DNA from: CAZOOR01 sp964581505
Lineage (GTDB): Bacteria > Bacteroidota > Ignavibacteria > Kapaibacteriales > UBA2268
DNA length: 6,420 nt
Direction of reading: 5' to 3'
Assembly: GCA_964581505.1 (NCBI GenBank)
Contig: CAZOOR010000098.1
Coordinates: forward strand, 1-6,420
Translations under genes and position numbers: made by a program
In this document: in pieces, positions 1-6,387 of the stretch
How positions within the stretch are numbered: the first letter of the stretch is position 1
How the letters are laid out: each line of letters starts with the position of its first letter
Notes under the pieces: model-generated
Seen by the model: the letters and a program-made list of their open reading frames with translations, nothing else
Told to the model about the DNA's origin: nothing
Database searches by the model: none

Positions 1-143
1 AAAGAGAACATTTGGTATGAAAGATTAATTTAATATATACGTTTATTATAATCTTGGGCAATAATTGAAATAGACTGTAACTTTATTGTTCATAAATGCA
101 TTATATTAGTAATTCATTTGATAAAAACTAAATTTGGATTAAT
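1..143. other. AT-rich leader upstream of the secreted Asp-box protein gene
   Basis: This stretch has no supported gene. All three forward frames close within the first 33 bases, so a previous gene could at most end here (one frame reads ten codons, then TAA at 31-33), but nothing identifies it. The stretch must contain the promoter of the gene starting at 144. A TAAATTTG at 129-136 matches the Bacteroidota -7 consensus TAnnTTTG, but it lies too close to the ATG to leave a normal leader, and no TTTG sits 19-21 bases upstream of it. No hairpin followed by a T-run is visible. Confidence 0.5.
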
Positions 144-2048
144 ATGAAATTATTATTGCTGATTTTATCAGTGTTATTTGTAAACGGGATTGTGTTAAAT
201 GCTCAAAATCCCATAAATTTCAATTATTATGATTATAAGAATAATCAGGAAAAAATAATTAAAGAAATTGTTGAAGCCGCGAATCGCTTTCAGGTAGGGA
301 ATAGTGCAAATAGCTCTATGTTTAAAAATGAAACGCCTTCTGTTAATCTGAATCAAAATGAAAGAATTGTTTCGGATAATCCTGCGAGTGAGTCTGAAAT
401 CGCTATTGCTTTAAATCCAAATGATTCAAATAATATTGTTGTATCACCTATCTTGCAGGACGGATTAAACAGAATCAGACCTGTAACTTGTCCGGTCTAT
501 TATTCGACAGACTTTGGTGAAACTTGGGCAAAAAGCAGTTTTGCTCCTTCTCCAATTTTAGGTAATAGCAATAATAATCTGAATTATCAAATTATTGGTG
601 GCGGCGACCCGATGTTTGCTTTTGACAATAACGGCAGATTGTATTTTTCTTGGATTTCTCTCTATTTGACGCTTAATGGTATAACACCCGATTCAATTTT
701 TGCTAAAATGTTTTACGCATTTTCTGATAATGGTGGCAAGGATTGGGTTTATAACAAGAATTGTACTATTCTAAAAAGCGGCAAAGAAGCTAATGGAAAA
801 TACAATGGTATGGCTACTATGTTTAATGGCAAGATGCTTGATAAGCAGTGGATGGCAGCTGATTTATCGGTTTCTTCGCCGTATAAAGGGACTGTCTATC
901 TTGCATCTTTGGGTATGGATATGAGTGACGGGCAATTGGTTGATGCCGCTATGTATCTATGGAAGAAATTACCCGGAAGGGATTATTTCGAGAAGACGCC
1001 TATTCGCATTACAAAGGAAAGAAAAGAAATGCAAGGCGTTTCGCTCTCTGTAGATGCACGTGGCTGGGTGCATATCAGTTGTCTCTATTCGTCATCACAG
1101 AATGCTGAATATCATCATTTTGTATCGAAAGATGGTGGGAATACTTTCGTTCAAACCGGCAAAATCACAAACTTTTACGGAACAATGCCAAGACAGCCGT
1201 TTTTCCATTCCAATAATAATAATACCGGTTTGAATCGCCTTTATCCGCAGAATAATATGGCTAGCGATATAGTCCTTAGGTCTATATATAGGAACAATTT
1301 ATATTTCACTTGGACGGCAAATGGTTTTACAAATGATTTAGGTAAAGGGTTTGATGCGTATTTTTCTCGTTCAACTGATAATGGAACTACTTGGGATACG
1401 CCGATTAAAATTAACCAAGATAATACAAACAGACAGAATTATTATCCTTTTATTACCGTTAATCCTAATGGAGTAGTTTGCGCCGCTTGGTATGATAGAC
1501 GTGATGACGAAAATGACTCGAAATCCGATTATTATATTGCTTATTCATTCGATGGCGGTAAGACTTTTTCCGACAATATAAAGGTTACATCGCAACCAAC
1601 GAATTTTGCAAATTTCATAGGTGCAAGAAGGTTCGGAATTGGTGAATACAATACATTGGTTGCAACTAAGGGTATGTGCATTCCGGTATGGGCTGACGAT
1701 AGAGACGGCGATGGTATGTTAGACGTATATATTGGGAAAGTTCCTATCTCTCAACACACAACCGGTTTGAACGAAGTAATAAATATTAGCGGTTCACTCA
1801 AACTAAATATTTCGCCGAACCCTGCAACTGAATTTGCAAAAGCCGATGTATATTCAAAATTAAATACTATTGCCAATATATCGATTTTAGATATTAGGGG
1901 AAAAACTATTTTAACAATGAAAAATATTAGCCTTTTAGCCGGAGATAATTCAATAGATTTGGATTTGGGTTCACTTGGAGCGGGTGTTTATTTTGCTGAA
2001 ATTGTTACAGAGAATAGCTTTACTATTAAAAAGTTTGTAGTAAAATAG
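144..2048 (+). CDS. Secreted Asp-box (BNR/sialidase-like) protein with T9SS C-terminal sorting domain
   Basis: This gene encodes 634 residues, complete at both ends (ATG to TAG). Residues 1-20 form a signal peptide: MK, then a Leu/Ile/Val-rich core, ending LNA before Q21. Five Asp-box motifs (SxDxGxTW type) are visible: STDFGETW 121-128, SDNGGKDW 194-201, SKDGGNTF 328-335, STDNGTTW 410-417 and SFDGGKTF 468-475. An IALNPND..NNIVV stretch near 88-100 is typical at the start of such beta-propellers. An acidic DDRDGDGMLD segment (518-527) could bind calcium. Residues 552-634 look like a type A T9SS sorting domain: ISPNPA at 556-561, a short Ig-like sandwich, then GVYFAEI and a basic FVVK end. The inferred route is Sec export, T9SS transport across the outer membrane, and release or anchoring at the surface. 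Asp-boxes support the propeller fold but do not prove sialidase activity. No FRIP motif or clear arginine triad is seen, so the substrate is unknown. No Shine-Dalgarno precedes the ATG. The start is supported by the signal peptide. Confidence 0.93.
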   Translation: MKLLLLILSVLFVNGIVLNAQNPINFNYYDYKNNQEKIIKEIVEAANRFQVGNSANSSMFKNETPSVNLNQNERIVSDNPASESEIAIALNPNDSNNIVVSPILQDGLNRIRPVTCPVYYSTDFGETWAKSSFAPSPILGNSNNNLNYQIIGGGDPMFAFDNNGRLYFSWISLYLTLNGITPDSIFAKMFYAFSDNGGKDWVYNKNCTILKSGKEANGKYNGMATMFNGKMLDKQWMAADLSVSSPYKGTVYLASLGMDMSDGQLVDAAMYLWKKLPGRDYFEKTPIRITKERKEMQGVSLSVDARGWVHISCLYSSSQNAEYHHFVSKDGGNTFVQTGKITNFYGTMPRQPFFHSNNNNTGLNRLYPQNNMASDIVLRSIYRNNLYFTWTANGFTNDLGKGFDAYFSRSTDNGTTWDTPIKINQDNTNRQNYYPFITVNPNGVVCAAWYDRRDDENDSKSDYYIAYSFDGGKTFSDNIKVTSQPTNFANFIGARRFGIGEYNTLVATKGMCIPVWADDRDGDGMLDVYIGKVPISQHTTGLNEVINISGSLKLNISPNPATEFAKADVYSKLNTIANISILDIRGKTILTMKNISLLAGDNSIDLDLGSLGAGVYFAEIVTENSFTIKKFVVK

Positions 2049-2074
2049 TGAAAGACATAGATAGCCATTCATAT

Positions 2075-3205
2075 TTATTTATTCAGAAGTTTTAAGTAAA
2101 AATTCTCGACTTTGCGGGCGTGTTGTTGTATATCAAAGCTCTTTCTTGCACGTAGCAAGGCGGCACTACTCATCTTACTGTAAAAAGTTTGAGAAACAAT
2201 CAGATGTATAATAGCCTCGGCAATTTCTCGGGGGGAATGCTCGTTTACAAGTATTCCGGTATCCCGTGTAATTGCTTCATTTATTCCTGAAATATTTGTT
2301 CCTATTGGTACAATACCGCAAGCCATCGCCTCGAATAATACACGTCCCATTCCTTCGCTACCTTCATAAGAAGGGAGTAGCAATATGTCGGCGGCGGCAA
2401 ACCATTTTTCAATATTATTCTGCTGCGATATATGTATAAGCAGATTTTGTAATTTCTTTTCCGCAATTATTTCTTTTATCTGTCTCTCGTATTGCGCACT
2501 AGCAAAATCACCGATAAGAAGAAATAAAGGTAATTGAGTATAATCAGTTTCCTTTAAATATGACGCCGCTTCGATAATATCGGCAATACCTTTCGAATCC
2601 TTAATTTGCCCGACAAATATAACAATTTTTCTATCTTGCGGTAATTGTAACTCATATCGTAATTGCGTCTTATCGCTTGCCGGCTTGAATTTATCACAAT
2701 CAACGCCATTGAATATCTTTGTAAACTTACTATTAATATTCTTAACATTAAGAAAACGTTTTTTTGTTGCATCGGAAATACCGATGATTCCGTCCGAAAG
2801 TTGTGCATTGATTTTATCAAGTGATTCGGGGCGAGTAAGTCGAACGTGCCAAACCATTTGTGTAGTTGTGAATTGCTTGGCAAGTCCTGAAACAAAAGTA
2901 TCTCGTTCAAAATCAGGATGTAAAATATCAATTTTTTCCATCTTGATAAACTTTCTAATTTTGGAAATATTAGAAATAATTGTTCGTGCATTTTTGGGTT
3001 TTAGCGATGTCAAAGGAATAATCTTTGTTTGACAATTCAGCTCCTGTAAACGGTGGGATAGTTCGCCCTCTGCCGGCAAAATGACAAAAGGACGAAATTT
3101 ACTTCTGTCCAGATTTTCAATCAATGTAAGCATACTGCGCTGACCGCCCATTTTATAATGTGGAAAGTGGCTTACATAAGCAATATTGATTATTTTATTA
3201 TTCAT
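2075..3205 (-). CDS. Glycosyltransferase family 4 (GT-B fold)
   Basis: This gene encodes 376 residues, a usual full length for GT4 enzymes, which transfer a sugar from a nucleotide-activated donor, usually with retention of configuration, in the cytoplasm or at the inner membrane face. The N-terminal acceptor domain (about 5-170) begins with a beta strand and the Gly-Gly loop KMGGQRSML (18-26). The C-terminal donor domain shows IFNGVDCDKFKP (164-175), FVGQIKDSKGI (197-207, with the phosphate-contacting Lys near 205) and the E-x7-E signature E284/E292 within EGMGRVLFEAMACG. These residues make an active enzyme likely. Donor and acceptor cannot be read from sequence. Such enzymes often build lipopolysaccharide, O-antigen or exopolysaccharide. 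No other polysaccharide gene lies beside it. It starts 37 bp after a - strand terminator and has no Shine-Dalgarno before the ATG. Its stop is 26 bp from the convergent upstream gene. Confidence 0.93.
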   Translation of the reverse strand: MNNKIINIAYVSHFPHYKMGGQRSMLTLIENLDRSKFRPFVILPAEGELSHRLQELNCQTKIIPLTSLKPKNARTIISNISKIRKFIKMEKIDILHPDFERDTFVSGLAKQFTTTQMVWHVRLTRPESLDKINAQLSDGIIGISDATKKRFLNVKNINSKFTKIFNGVDCDKFKPASDKTQLRYELQLPQDRKIVIFVGQIKDSKGIADIIEAASYLKETDYTQLPLFLLIGDFASAQYERQIKEIIAEKKLQNLLIHISQQNNIEKWFAAADILLLPSYEGSEGMGRVLFEAMACGIVPIGTNISGINEAITRDTGILVNEHSPREIAEAIIHLIVSQTFYSKMSSAALLRARKSFDIQQHARKVENFYLKLLNK

Positions 3206-3207
3206 TA

Positions 3208-3241
3208 TCTATGATTTATAGTAATGATTAATCCTCTCAAA
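3208..3241 (-). promoter_or_regulatory. Possible promoter of the glycosyltransferase gene
   Basis: Reading the - strand, a TTTG (3238-3241) is followed after 17 bases by TATAAA (3215-3220), just after the terminator and just before the ATG at 3205. The terminator upstream makes a promoter here plausible. The leader would be only a few bases long, and TATAAA does not match the Bacteroidota TAnnTTTG element. In AT-rich DNA this could be chance. Confidence 0.22.
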
Positions 3242-3242
3242 T

Positions 3243-3274
3243 AAAAAAAAGGAACTGCCACCCTTGACAGTTCC
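3243..3274 (-). terminator. Rho-independent terminator of the sigma factor/membrane protein unit
   Basis: GGAACTG (3251-3257) and CAGTTCC (3268-3274) form a perfect 7-bp stem, which can extend past one mismatch by two further pairs. On the - strand the hairpin is followed immediately by a run of eight T (3243-3250). It lies about 20 bp past the stop of the 144-residue protein gene, the expected place for the end of that transcript. It also separates that unit from the glycosyltransferase gene. Confidence 0.85.
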
Positions 3275-3293
3275 GCTATAAAATTGAAAAAGT

Positions 3294-3728
3294 TCAATCA
3301 TTATTAATATTAATAGTATGCTTAATGGCGGCTTGTTTTGCTTTCGGAATATCCTGAAAACCGCAGCAACGAGCAATAAAATCTTTCAAAACATCACGCT
3401 CTGCATCGGGAACTTTTTTCAATAAATCCTTAGCAATTATTTCATCAGCATAAGACATCTTGTCAGATGTAAAAGTATTGCCTGACAAATCGTCTTCTTT
3501 GCTGTCATAATGACGCTTAGCCTGACCAAATCTAATGCCAAAATAAATGACATAAACAAAAGCAACCAATCCGACTGCTTCGAGAAATGAAATTTCTTCC
3601 ATATCAAGATGTAATGACAGGGAATTATTCCAGACCAACATAATAACGATAGACGTTAAACTAAGAAGCCCGCTTATTATTATTATGTAAAAAATAGAGC
3701 GGGCTTTATGTATTGTTCCTGATGACAT
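3294..3728 (-). CDS. Two-helix membrane protein co-transcribed with an ECF sigma factor; possible sigma regulator
   Basis: I do not recognise this 144-residue protein. Two hydrophobic segments are clear: about 11-33 (Ile/Leu-rich) and about 47-67. The short loop between them is acidic (LDMEE), while K8, R10, R66, K71 and R72 flank the outer ends. By the positive-inside rule both termini are cytoplasmic with a small periplasmic loop. The tail, about 68-144, is charged and probably helical. It contains KVPDAERDVLKDF (105-117) and a vicinal Cys pair at 121-122. The ATG lies 4 bp after the stop of the sigma factor gene, so the two are very probably co-transcribed and translationally coupled. A terminator follows. 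Genes in this position beside ECF sigma factors often encode anti-sigma factors. Here, however, there is no HxxxCxxC zinc motif, and the soluble part is C-terminal, not N-terminal. The regulator role is inferred from position only. The gene itself is well supported by the operon structure and the clean membrane pattern. Confidence 0.8.
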   Translation of the reverse strand: MSSGTIHKARSIFYIIIISGLLSLTSIVIMLVWNNSLSLHLDMEEISFLEAVGLVAFVYVIYFGIRFGQAKRHYDSKEDDLSGNTFTSDKMSYADEIIAKDLLKKVPDAERDVLKDFIARCCGFQDIPKAKQAAIKHTININND

Positions 3729-3732
3729 TTTG

Positions 3733-4368
3733 CTAATTTTCGTTCAGAGATGTATAGAGATATTTCAGTCTTTTGCGTAGATGCAGAACTGCATATCTTT
3801 TGCGTGCCAGCAAAGTGTTGATGTTCACGCCTGTTTCTTCGGACATTTCTCTGAATGAAATTCCTTCAAATTCATTTTTGACAAAAACTTCACGTTGCTC
3901 TTCGGGCAGTTCGGCTAAACCTTTTTGCACCGACTCCCATATAGTTTTACGAACAAGGTCGCTTTCTGGTGTATTTTTTTCGTCTCCGAGGAAATTCTCG
4001 AATGAATCAACGCCGTCCTCAGCCTGTCCGGGCGTCTGCATATCCGAAAAAGTTTCTGCACGTTTCTTCCTGTAAGAATCAATAATCCTATTGCGCACAG
4101 CGGTAAATACCCACGATGCGATATTCTCAATCGGCTTCTGCACGTTCTTTGAGGCGGCTAATACATTAGTGAAAACATCTTGCAAAATGTCTTCCGCTTC
4201 CTCCTGCGAACGCACGCGTTGCCTGATAAATCCAAGGAATTTTTTTCTATCCGTCTTGAACAGATTTTCAATCTGCATTGCTAAATCCATAGCTTCCCTC
4301 CTATTCAAAGATTTTTTAATTTCTGTACTTTGCATTTTTTCTTGTTGTTTTTGTCCGTTTCTTCCCAT
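3733..4368 (-). CDS. RNA polymerase sigma factor, sigma-70 family, ECF type
   Basis: The longest frame gives 211 residues. Region 2 spans about 40-105: FLGFIRQRV (44-52), the AEDILQDVF motif of region 2.2 (58-66) that contacts the beta-prime clamp, and WVFTAVRNRIIDSYRKKR (86-103), which covers the -10 recognition and melting helices. A linker of about 45 residues follows. Region 4 spans about 152-201 (LPEEQREVF, then the helix-turn-helix from ISFREM to LRKRL) and would bind the -35 element. There is no region 1 or 3, as in ECF (group 4) sigma factors. The start is uncertain. ATG 4368 is the farthest upstream, with an in-frame TGA five codons before it. ATG 4335 is possible. ATG 4290 has a perfect AGGAGG six bases upstream and would give 185 residues, closer to the usual ECF length, without losing region 2. 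The first 26 residues are polar and outside the conserved domains. The gene is followed after 4 bp by a membrane protein gene. Target genes cannot be deduced. Confidence 0.93.
   Translation of the reverse strand: MGRNGQKQQEKMQSTEIKKSLNRREAMDLAMQIENLFKTDRKKFLGFIRQRVRSQEEAEDILQDVFTNVLAASKNVQKPIENIASWVFTAVRNRIIDSYRKKRAETFSDMQTPGQAEDGVDSFENFLGDEKNTPESDLVRKTIWESVQKGLAELPEEQREVFVKNEFEGISFREMSEETGVNINTLLARKRYAVLHLRKRLKYLYTSLNEN
4288..4302 (-). promoter_or_regulatory. Strong internal Shine-Dalgarno pointing to a shorter sigma factor
   Basis: On the - strand AGGAGG (complement of 4297-4302) is followed by a 6-base spacer (4291-4296) and an in-frame ATG (4288-4290), the optimal layout. In the longer reading frame the same bases encode Arg-Arg (residues 23-24). 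No other start in the window has so strong a site. It supports translation starting at 4290, as the main or an additional start. Confidence 0.5.
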
Positions 4369-4658
4369 TTTAAAATTCTTTCATCTCATAGCAAATAATT
4401 CAATAAATCACATTCCGGCATTCTGCCATCAACGCTTGATGATTATTAGTCATTATGTCGTTTAATCCGTAAAAAATACTGCTATAAACCAACTCCTGCA
4501 AAGTTTAAATAAAAAATTTCTGAACAAAATACATCTTTACTTGATGTCTCAATTGTATAATACATTAAAATTTGATAAAAGTTACACAAATATAACAAAT
4601 TTTTTTATTTTTCTGCTAATAATTATAAACATATACACAAATTGTACGTTTTTATTAG
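4369..4658. other. AT-rich intergenic region between hutU and the sigma factor gene
   Basis: These 290 bp (368 if the sigma factor starts at 4290) hold no supported gene. They should contain the promoter and leader of the sigma factor unit. Visible structure includes a perfect palindrome CATCAA-CGC-TTGATG (4427-4441), a weaker ACATC-N7-GATGT (4531-4547), and a repeated CATTC at 4411-4415 and 4419-4423. On the - strand, TATATTTG (complement of 4587-4594) matches the Bacteroidota -7 consensus, but no TTTG stands at the right distance upstream. No convincing promoter pair or ECF-type GGAAC/CGTC pair can be fixed by eye. Confidence 0.5.
4427..4441. repeat. Perfect inverted repeat upstream of the sigma factor gene
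   Basis: CATCAA (4427-4432) and TTGATG (4436-4441) are exact reverse complements around a 3-base centre CGC. The repeat lies about 60 bp upstream of the farthest sigma start. It could be an operator for a dimeric regulator or a small hairpin in the leader. It has no adjacent T-run on the - strand, so it is not a terminator. With six pairs, chance occurrence is possible. Confidence 0.4.
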
Positions 4659-4659
4659 C
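4615..4659. repeat. Inverted repeat overlapping the hutU stop codon
   Basis: GCTAATAA (4615-4622) and TTATTAGC (4652-4659) form an exact 8-bp stem. Inner AAAC (4627-4630)/GTTT (4648-4651) can stack on it after a 4-base bulge. It sits where a hutU terminator would be expected, but the - strand sequence after it is A-rich, not T-rich, so it is not a standard rho-independent terminator in that direction. It may still stabilise the 3' end of the hutU message. Confidence 0.4.
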
Positions 4660-6311
4660 TACTTTTTTATCATAGGAATTTTTATGCCAAACTTTTCGGC
4701 ATTATTAATTGCCCGTTCGTATCCTGCATCAGAATGACGAAGAATACCCGTCAGCGGGTCGAATGTCAGCACATTCCTAAGTCTCTTATCAGCCTCTTCC
4801 GTTCCGTCAGCTACAACGACCATACCTGCATGAAGCGACAACCCCATACCGACACCACCACCATGATGTAATGATACCCATGAAGCTCCGCCGATTGCAT
4901 TCAAAGCAAAATTAAAATATACCCAATCTGCAACAGCATCAGAGCCATCTTTCATTGCCTCGGTTTCGCGGAATGGAGAAGCAACTGAGCCTGTATCCAA
5001 ATGGTCGCGTCCGATAACAATAGGTGCTTTAACTTTTCCGCTTTTTACCAATTCGTTGAACAATAGTCCGGCTTTCATTCTATCGCCGTAACCAAGCCAA
5101 CAAATCCTTGCAGGAAGTCCCTGAAAACCAATATGTTTAGCGGCATTATCTATCCACTGATGGAGTGCTTTGTCCTCAGGGAAAAGTTCCTTGATTGCCG
5201 CATCGGTTGTGTAAATATCTTCGGGGTCGCCCGATAGTGCCACCCAGCGGAATGGTCCTTTGCCATCGCAGAAAAGCTCACGCACATAGGCAGGCACAAA
5301 GCCCGGAAAATCAAAAGCATTTTCGACACCGGCATTATCTTTGGCTATGCCCCTGATGTTATTACCATAATCGAAAACTACTGTACCCCGTTTTAAAAAT
5401 TCGAGCATTGCCTCGACATGTACGCCAATTGATTTATATGCTTCTTCCAGATATTTATCGGGATTTTCCACTCTCAATTTATCGGCTTCCTCTTTTGTGT
5501 AGCCGGCGGGATAATATCCGTTCAGCGGGTCGTGTGCCGATGTTTGGTCTGTCATTATGTCAGGCAAAATATTACGCTTTAATAATTCGAGATGAATATC
5601 TGCGGCATTGCCGACCAAACCCACAGAGCAGGGAGTTTTTTCTTTGACGTGGCGGTTGATTATTTCCATCGCTTCGTCCAGCGAATGCGTTTTCGTTTGG
5701 CAATAACCGTCCCTAATGCGTTTATCAATTCTCTCTTCGTCAATTTCAACAACAAGAGCCGCCGCACCGGCAAAATACGCCGCCAATGGTTGTGCGCCAC
5801 CCATACCGCCCATTCCGGCAGTCAGTAGAAAGCGTCCTTTTAAATCGCCGCCGAAGTGTTGGCGTCCGGCTTCGATAAATGTTTCATAAGTACCCTGCAC
5901 AATGCCCTGAGTGCCGATATAAATCCAACTACCGGCGGTCATCTGTCCGTACATCATTAAACCCATTTTATCCAAGCGGCGAAATTCTTCCCAATTTGCC
6001 CATTGGGGTACAAGATTGGAGTTTGCAATAATAACGCGAGGCGCCATAGTATTTGTTGGTACTATGCCAACGGGTTTACCGGACTGAACAAGCAAAGTTT
6101 CGTCCGGTTCAAGATTTAGCAAGCTATCCACAATAGCATCAAAGGATTCCCAATTACGAGCGGCTTTGCCTAAACCGCCGTAAACTATTAAATCTTCGGG
6201 TTTCTCGGCATTTTCAGGGTCGAGATTGTGATGAATCATTCTGTAAGCGGCTTCAATTTGCCAATTTTTACAATGCAATTCCGTGCCGCCAATGGCTTTA
6301 ATTTTTCTCAT
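4659..6311 (-). CDS. hutU: Urocanate hydratase (urocanase)
   Basis: This enzyme converts urocanate plus water to 4-imidazolone-5-propanoate, the second step of histidine degradation, in the cytoplasm, using tightly bound NAD+ as an electrophile. The match runs the whole length. Residue numbers here count from an in-frame GTG at 6323: YGGLGKAARNW (48-58), VQSGKPVG (79-86), MYGQMTAGSWIYIGTQG (124-140), the glycine-rich NAD-binding AGMGGMGGAQP (169-179), DQTSAHDPLNGYYP (259-272), FDYGNNIRG (317-325), ARICWLGYGDR (405-415) with Cys408 matching the conserved active-site cysteine (Cys410 in Pseudomonas putida), and SLHHGGGVGMG (484-494). I chose the ATG at 6311 (550 residues), as it has GGAAG five bases upstream and the GTG has no such site. 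Family members are about 550-560 residues long. The gene appears intact and functional. No hutH, hutI, hutG or formimidoyltransferase gene is beside it downstream. Upstream lies outside the window. Confidence 0.98.
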   Translation of the reverse strand: MRKIKAIGGTELHCKNWQIEAAYRMIHHNLDPENAEKPEDLIVYGGLGKAARNWESFDAIVDSLLNLEPDETLLVQSGKPVGIVPTNTMAPRVIIANSNLVPQWANWEEFRRLDKMGLMMYGQMTAGSWIYIGTQGIVQGTYETFIEAGRQHFGGDLKGRFLLTAGMGGMGGAQPLAAYFAGAAALVVEIDEERIDKRIRDGYCQTKTHSLDEAMEIINRHVKEKTPCSVGLVGNAADIHLELLKRNILPDIMTDQTSAHDPLNGYYPAGYTKEEADKLRVENPDKYLEEAYKSIGVHVEAMLEFLKRGTVVFDYGNNIRGIAKDNAGVENAFDFPGFVPAYVRELFCDGKGPFRWVALSGDPEDIYTTDAAIKELFPEDKALHQWIDNAAKHIGFQGLPARICWLGYGDRMKAGLLFNELVKSGKVKAPIVIGRDHLDTGSVASPFRETEAMKDGSDAVADWVYFNFALNAIGGASWVSLHHGGGVGMGLSLHAGMVVVADGTEEADKRLRNVLTFDPLTGILRHSDAGYERAINNAEKFGIKIPMIKK

Positions 6312-6349
6312 TTTTACTTCCACTTAATTATTCGCAATATCTCTGTCGC

Positions 6350-6387
6350 TTTTTTTATTATAATATGAGCAACAGTTTACAAATTTA
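6350..6387 (-). promoter_or_regulatory. Probable hutU promoter region
   Basis: Two - strand elements lie upstream of hutU: TAAATTTG (complement of 6380-6387), an exact fit to the Bacteroidota -7 consensus TAnnTTTG, and TATAAT (complement of 6357-6362), an exact general -10 hexamer. Neither has a convincing upstream partner at normal spacing, so which one is used, if either, is open. Either would leave a leader of roughly 40-65 bases before the ATG at 6311. Nothing resembling a long riboswitch fits in the space. Confidence 0.3.

Noticed and set aside
1..33. Possible last ten codons of a preceding + strand gene ending in TAA at 31-33
   Set aside because: Ten codons in one of three frames are too few to identify a protein or exclude chance.
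129..136. TAAATTTG as a -7 promoter element for the secreted protein gene
   Set aside because: It ends 7 bases before the ATG and has no TTTG partner 19-21 bases upstream; AT-rich sequence makes chance matches common.
2554..3032. Open frames of 145 and 115 codons on both strands within the glycosyltransferase gene
   Set aside because: They overlap a gene with clear GT4 motifs, show no domain of their own, and are shadows of its coding sequence.
3283..3298. ATTGAA-AAAG-TTCAAT hairpin at the end of the membrane protein gene
   Set aside because: It is a short AT-rich stem overlapping the stop codon, and the stronger GGAACTG hairpin with a T-run just downstream explains termination.
3773..4465. 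Antisense and alternate-frame open frames across and beyond the sigma factor gene
   Set aside because: The sigma domains in the main frame are unmistakable; the others have biased, Ser/Arg-rich composition typical of shadow frames.
5150..5828. Short open frames within hutU on both strands
   Set aside because: hutU is conserved along its entire length in one frame; these are shadows.
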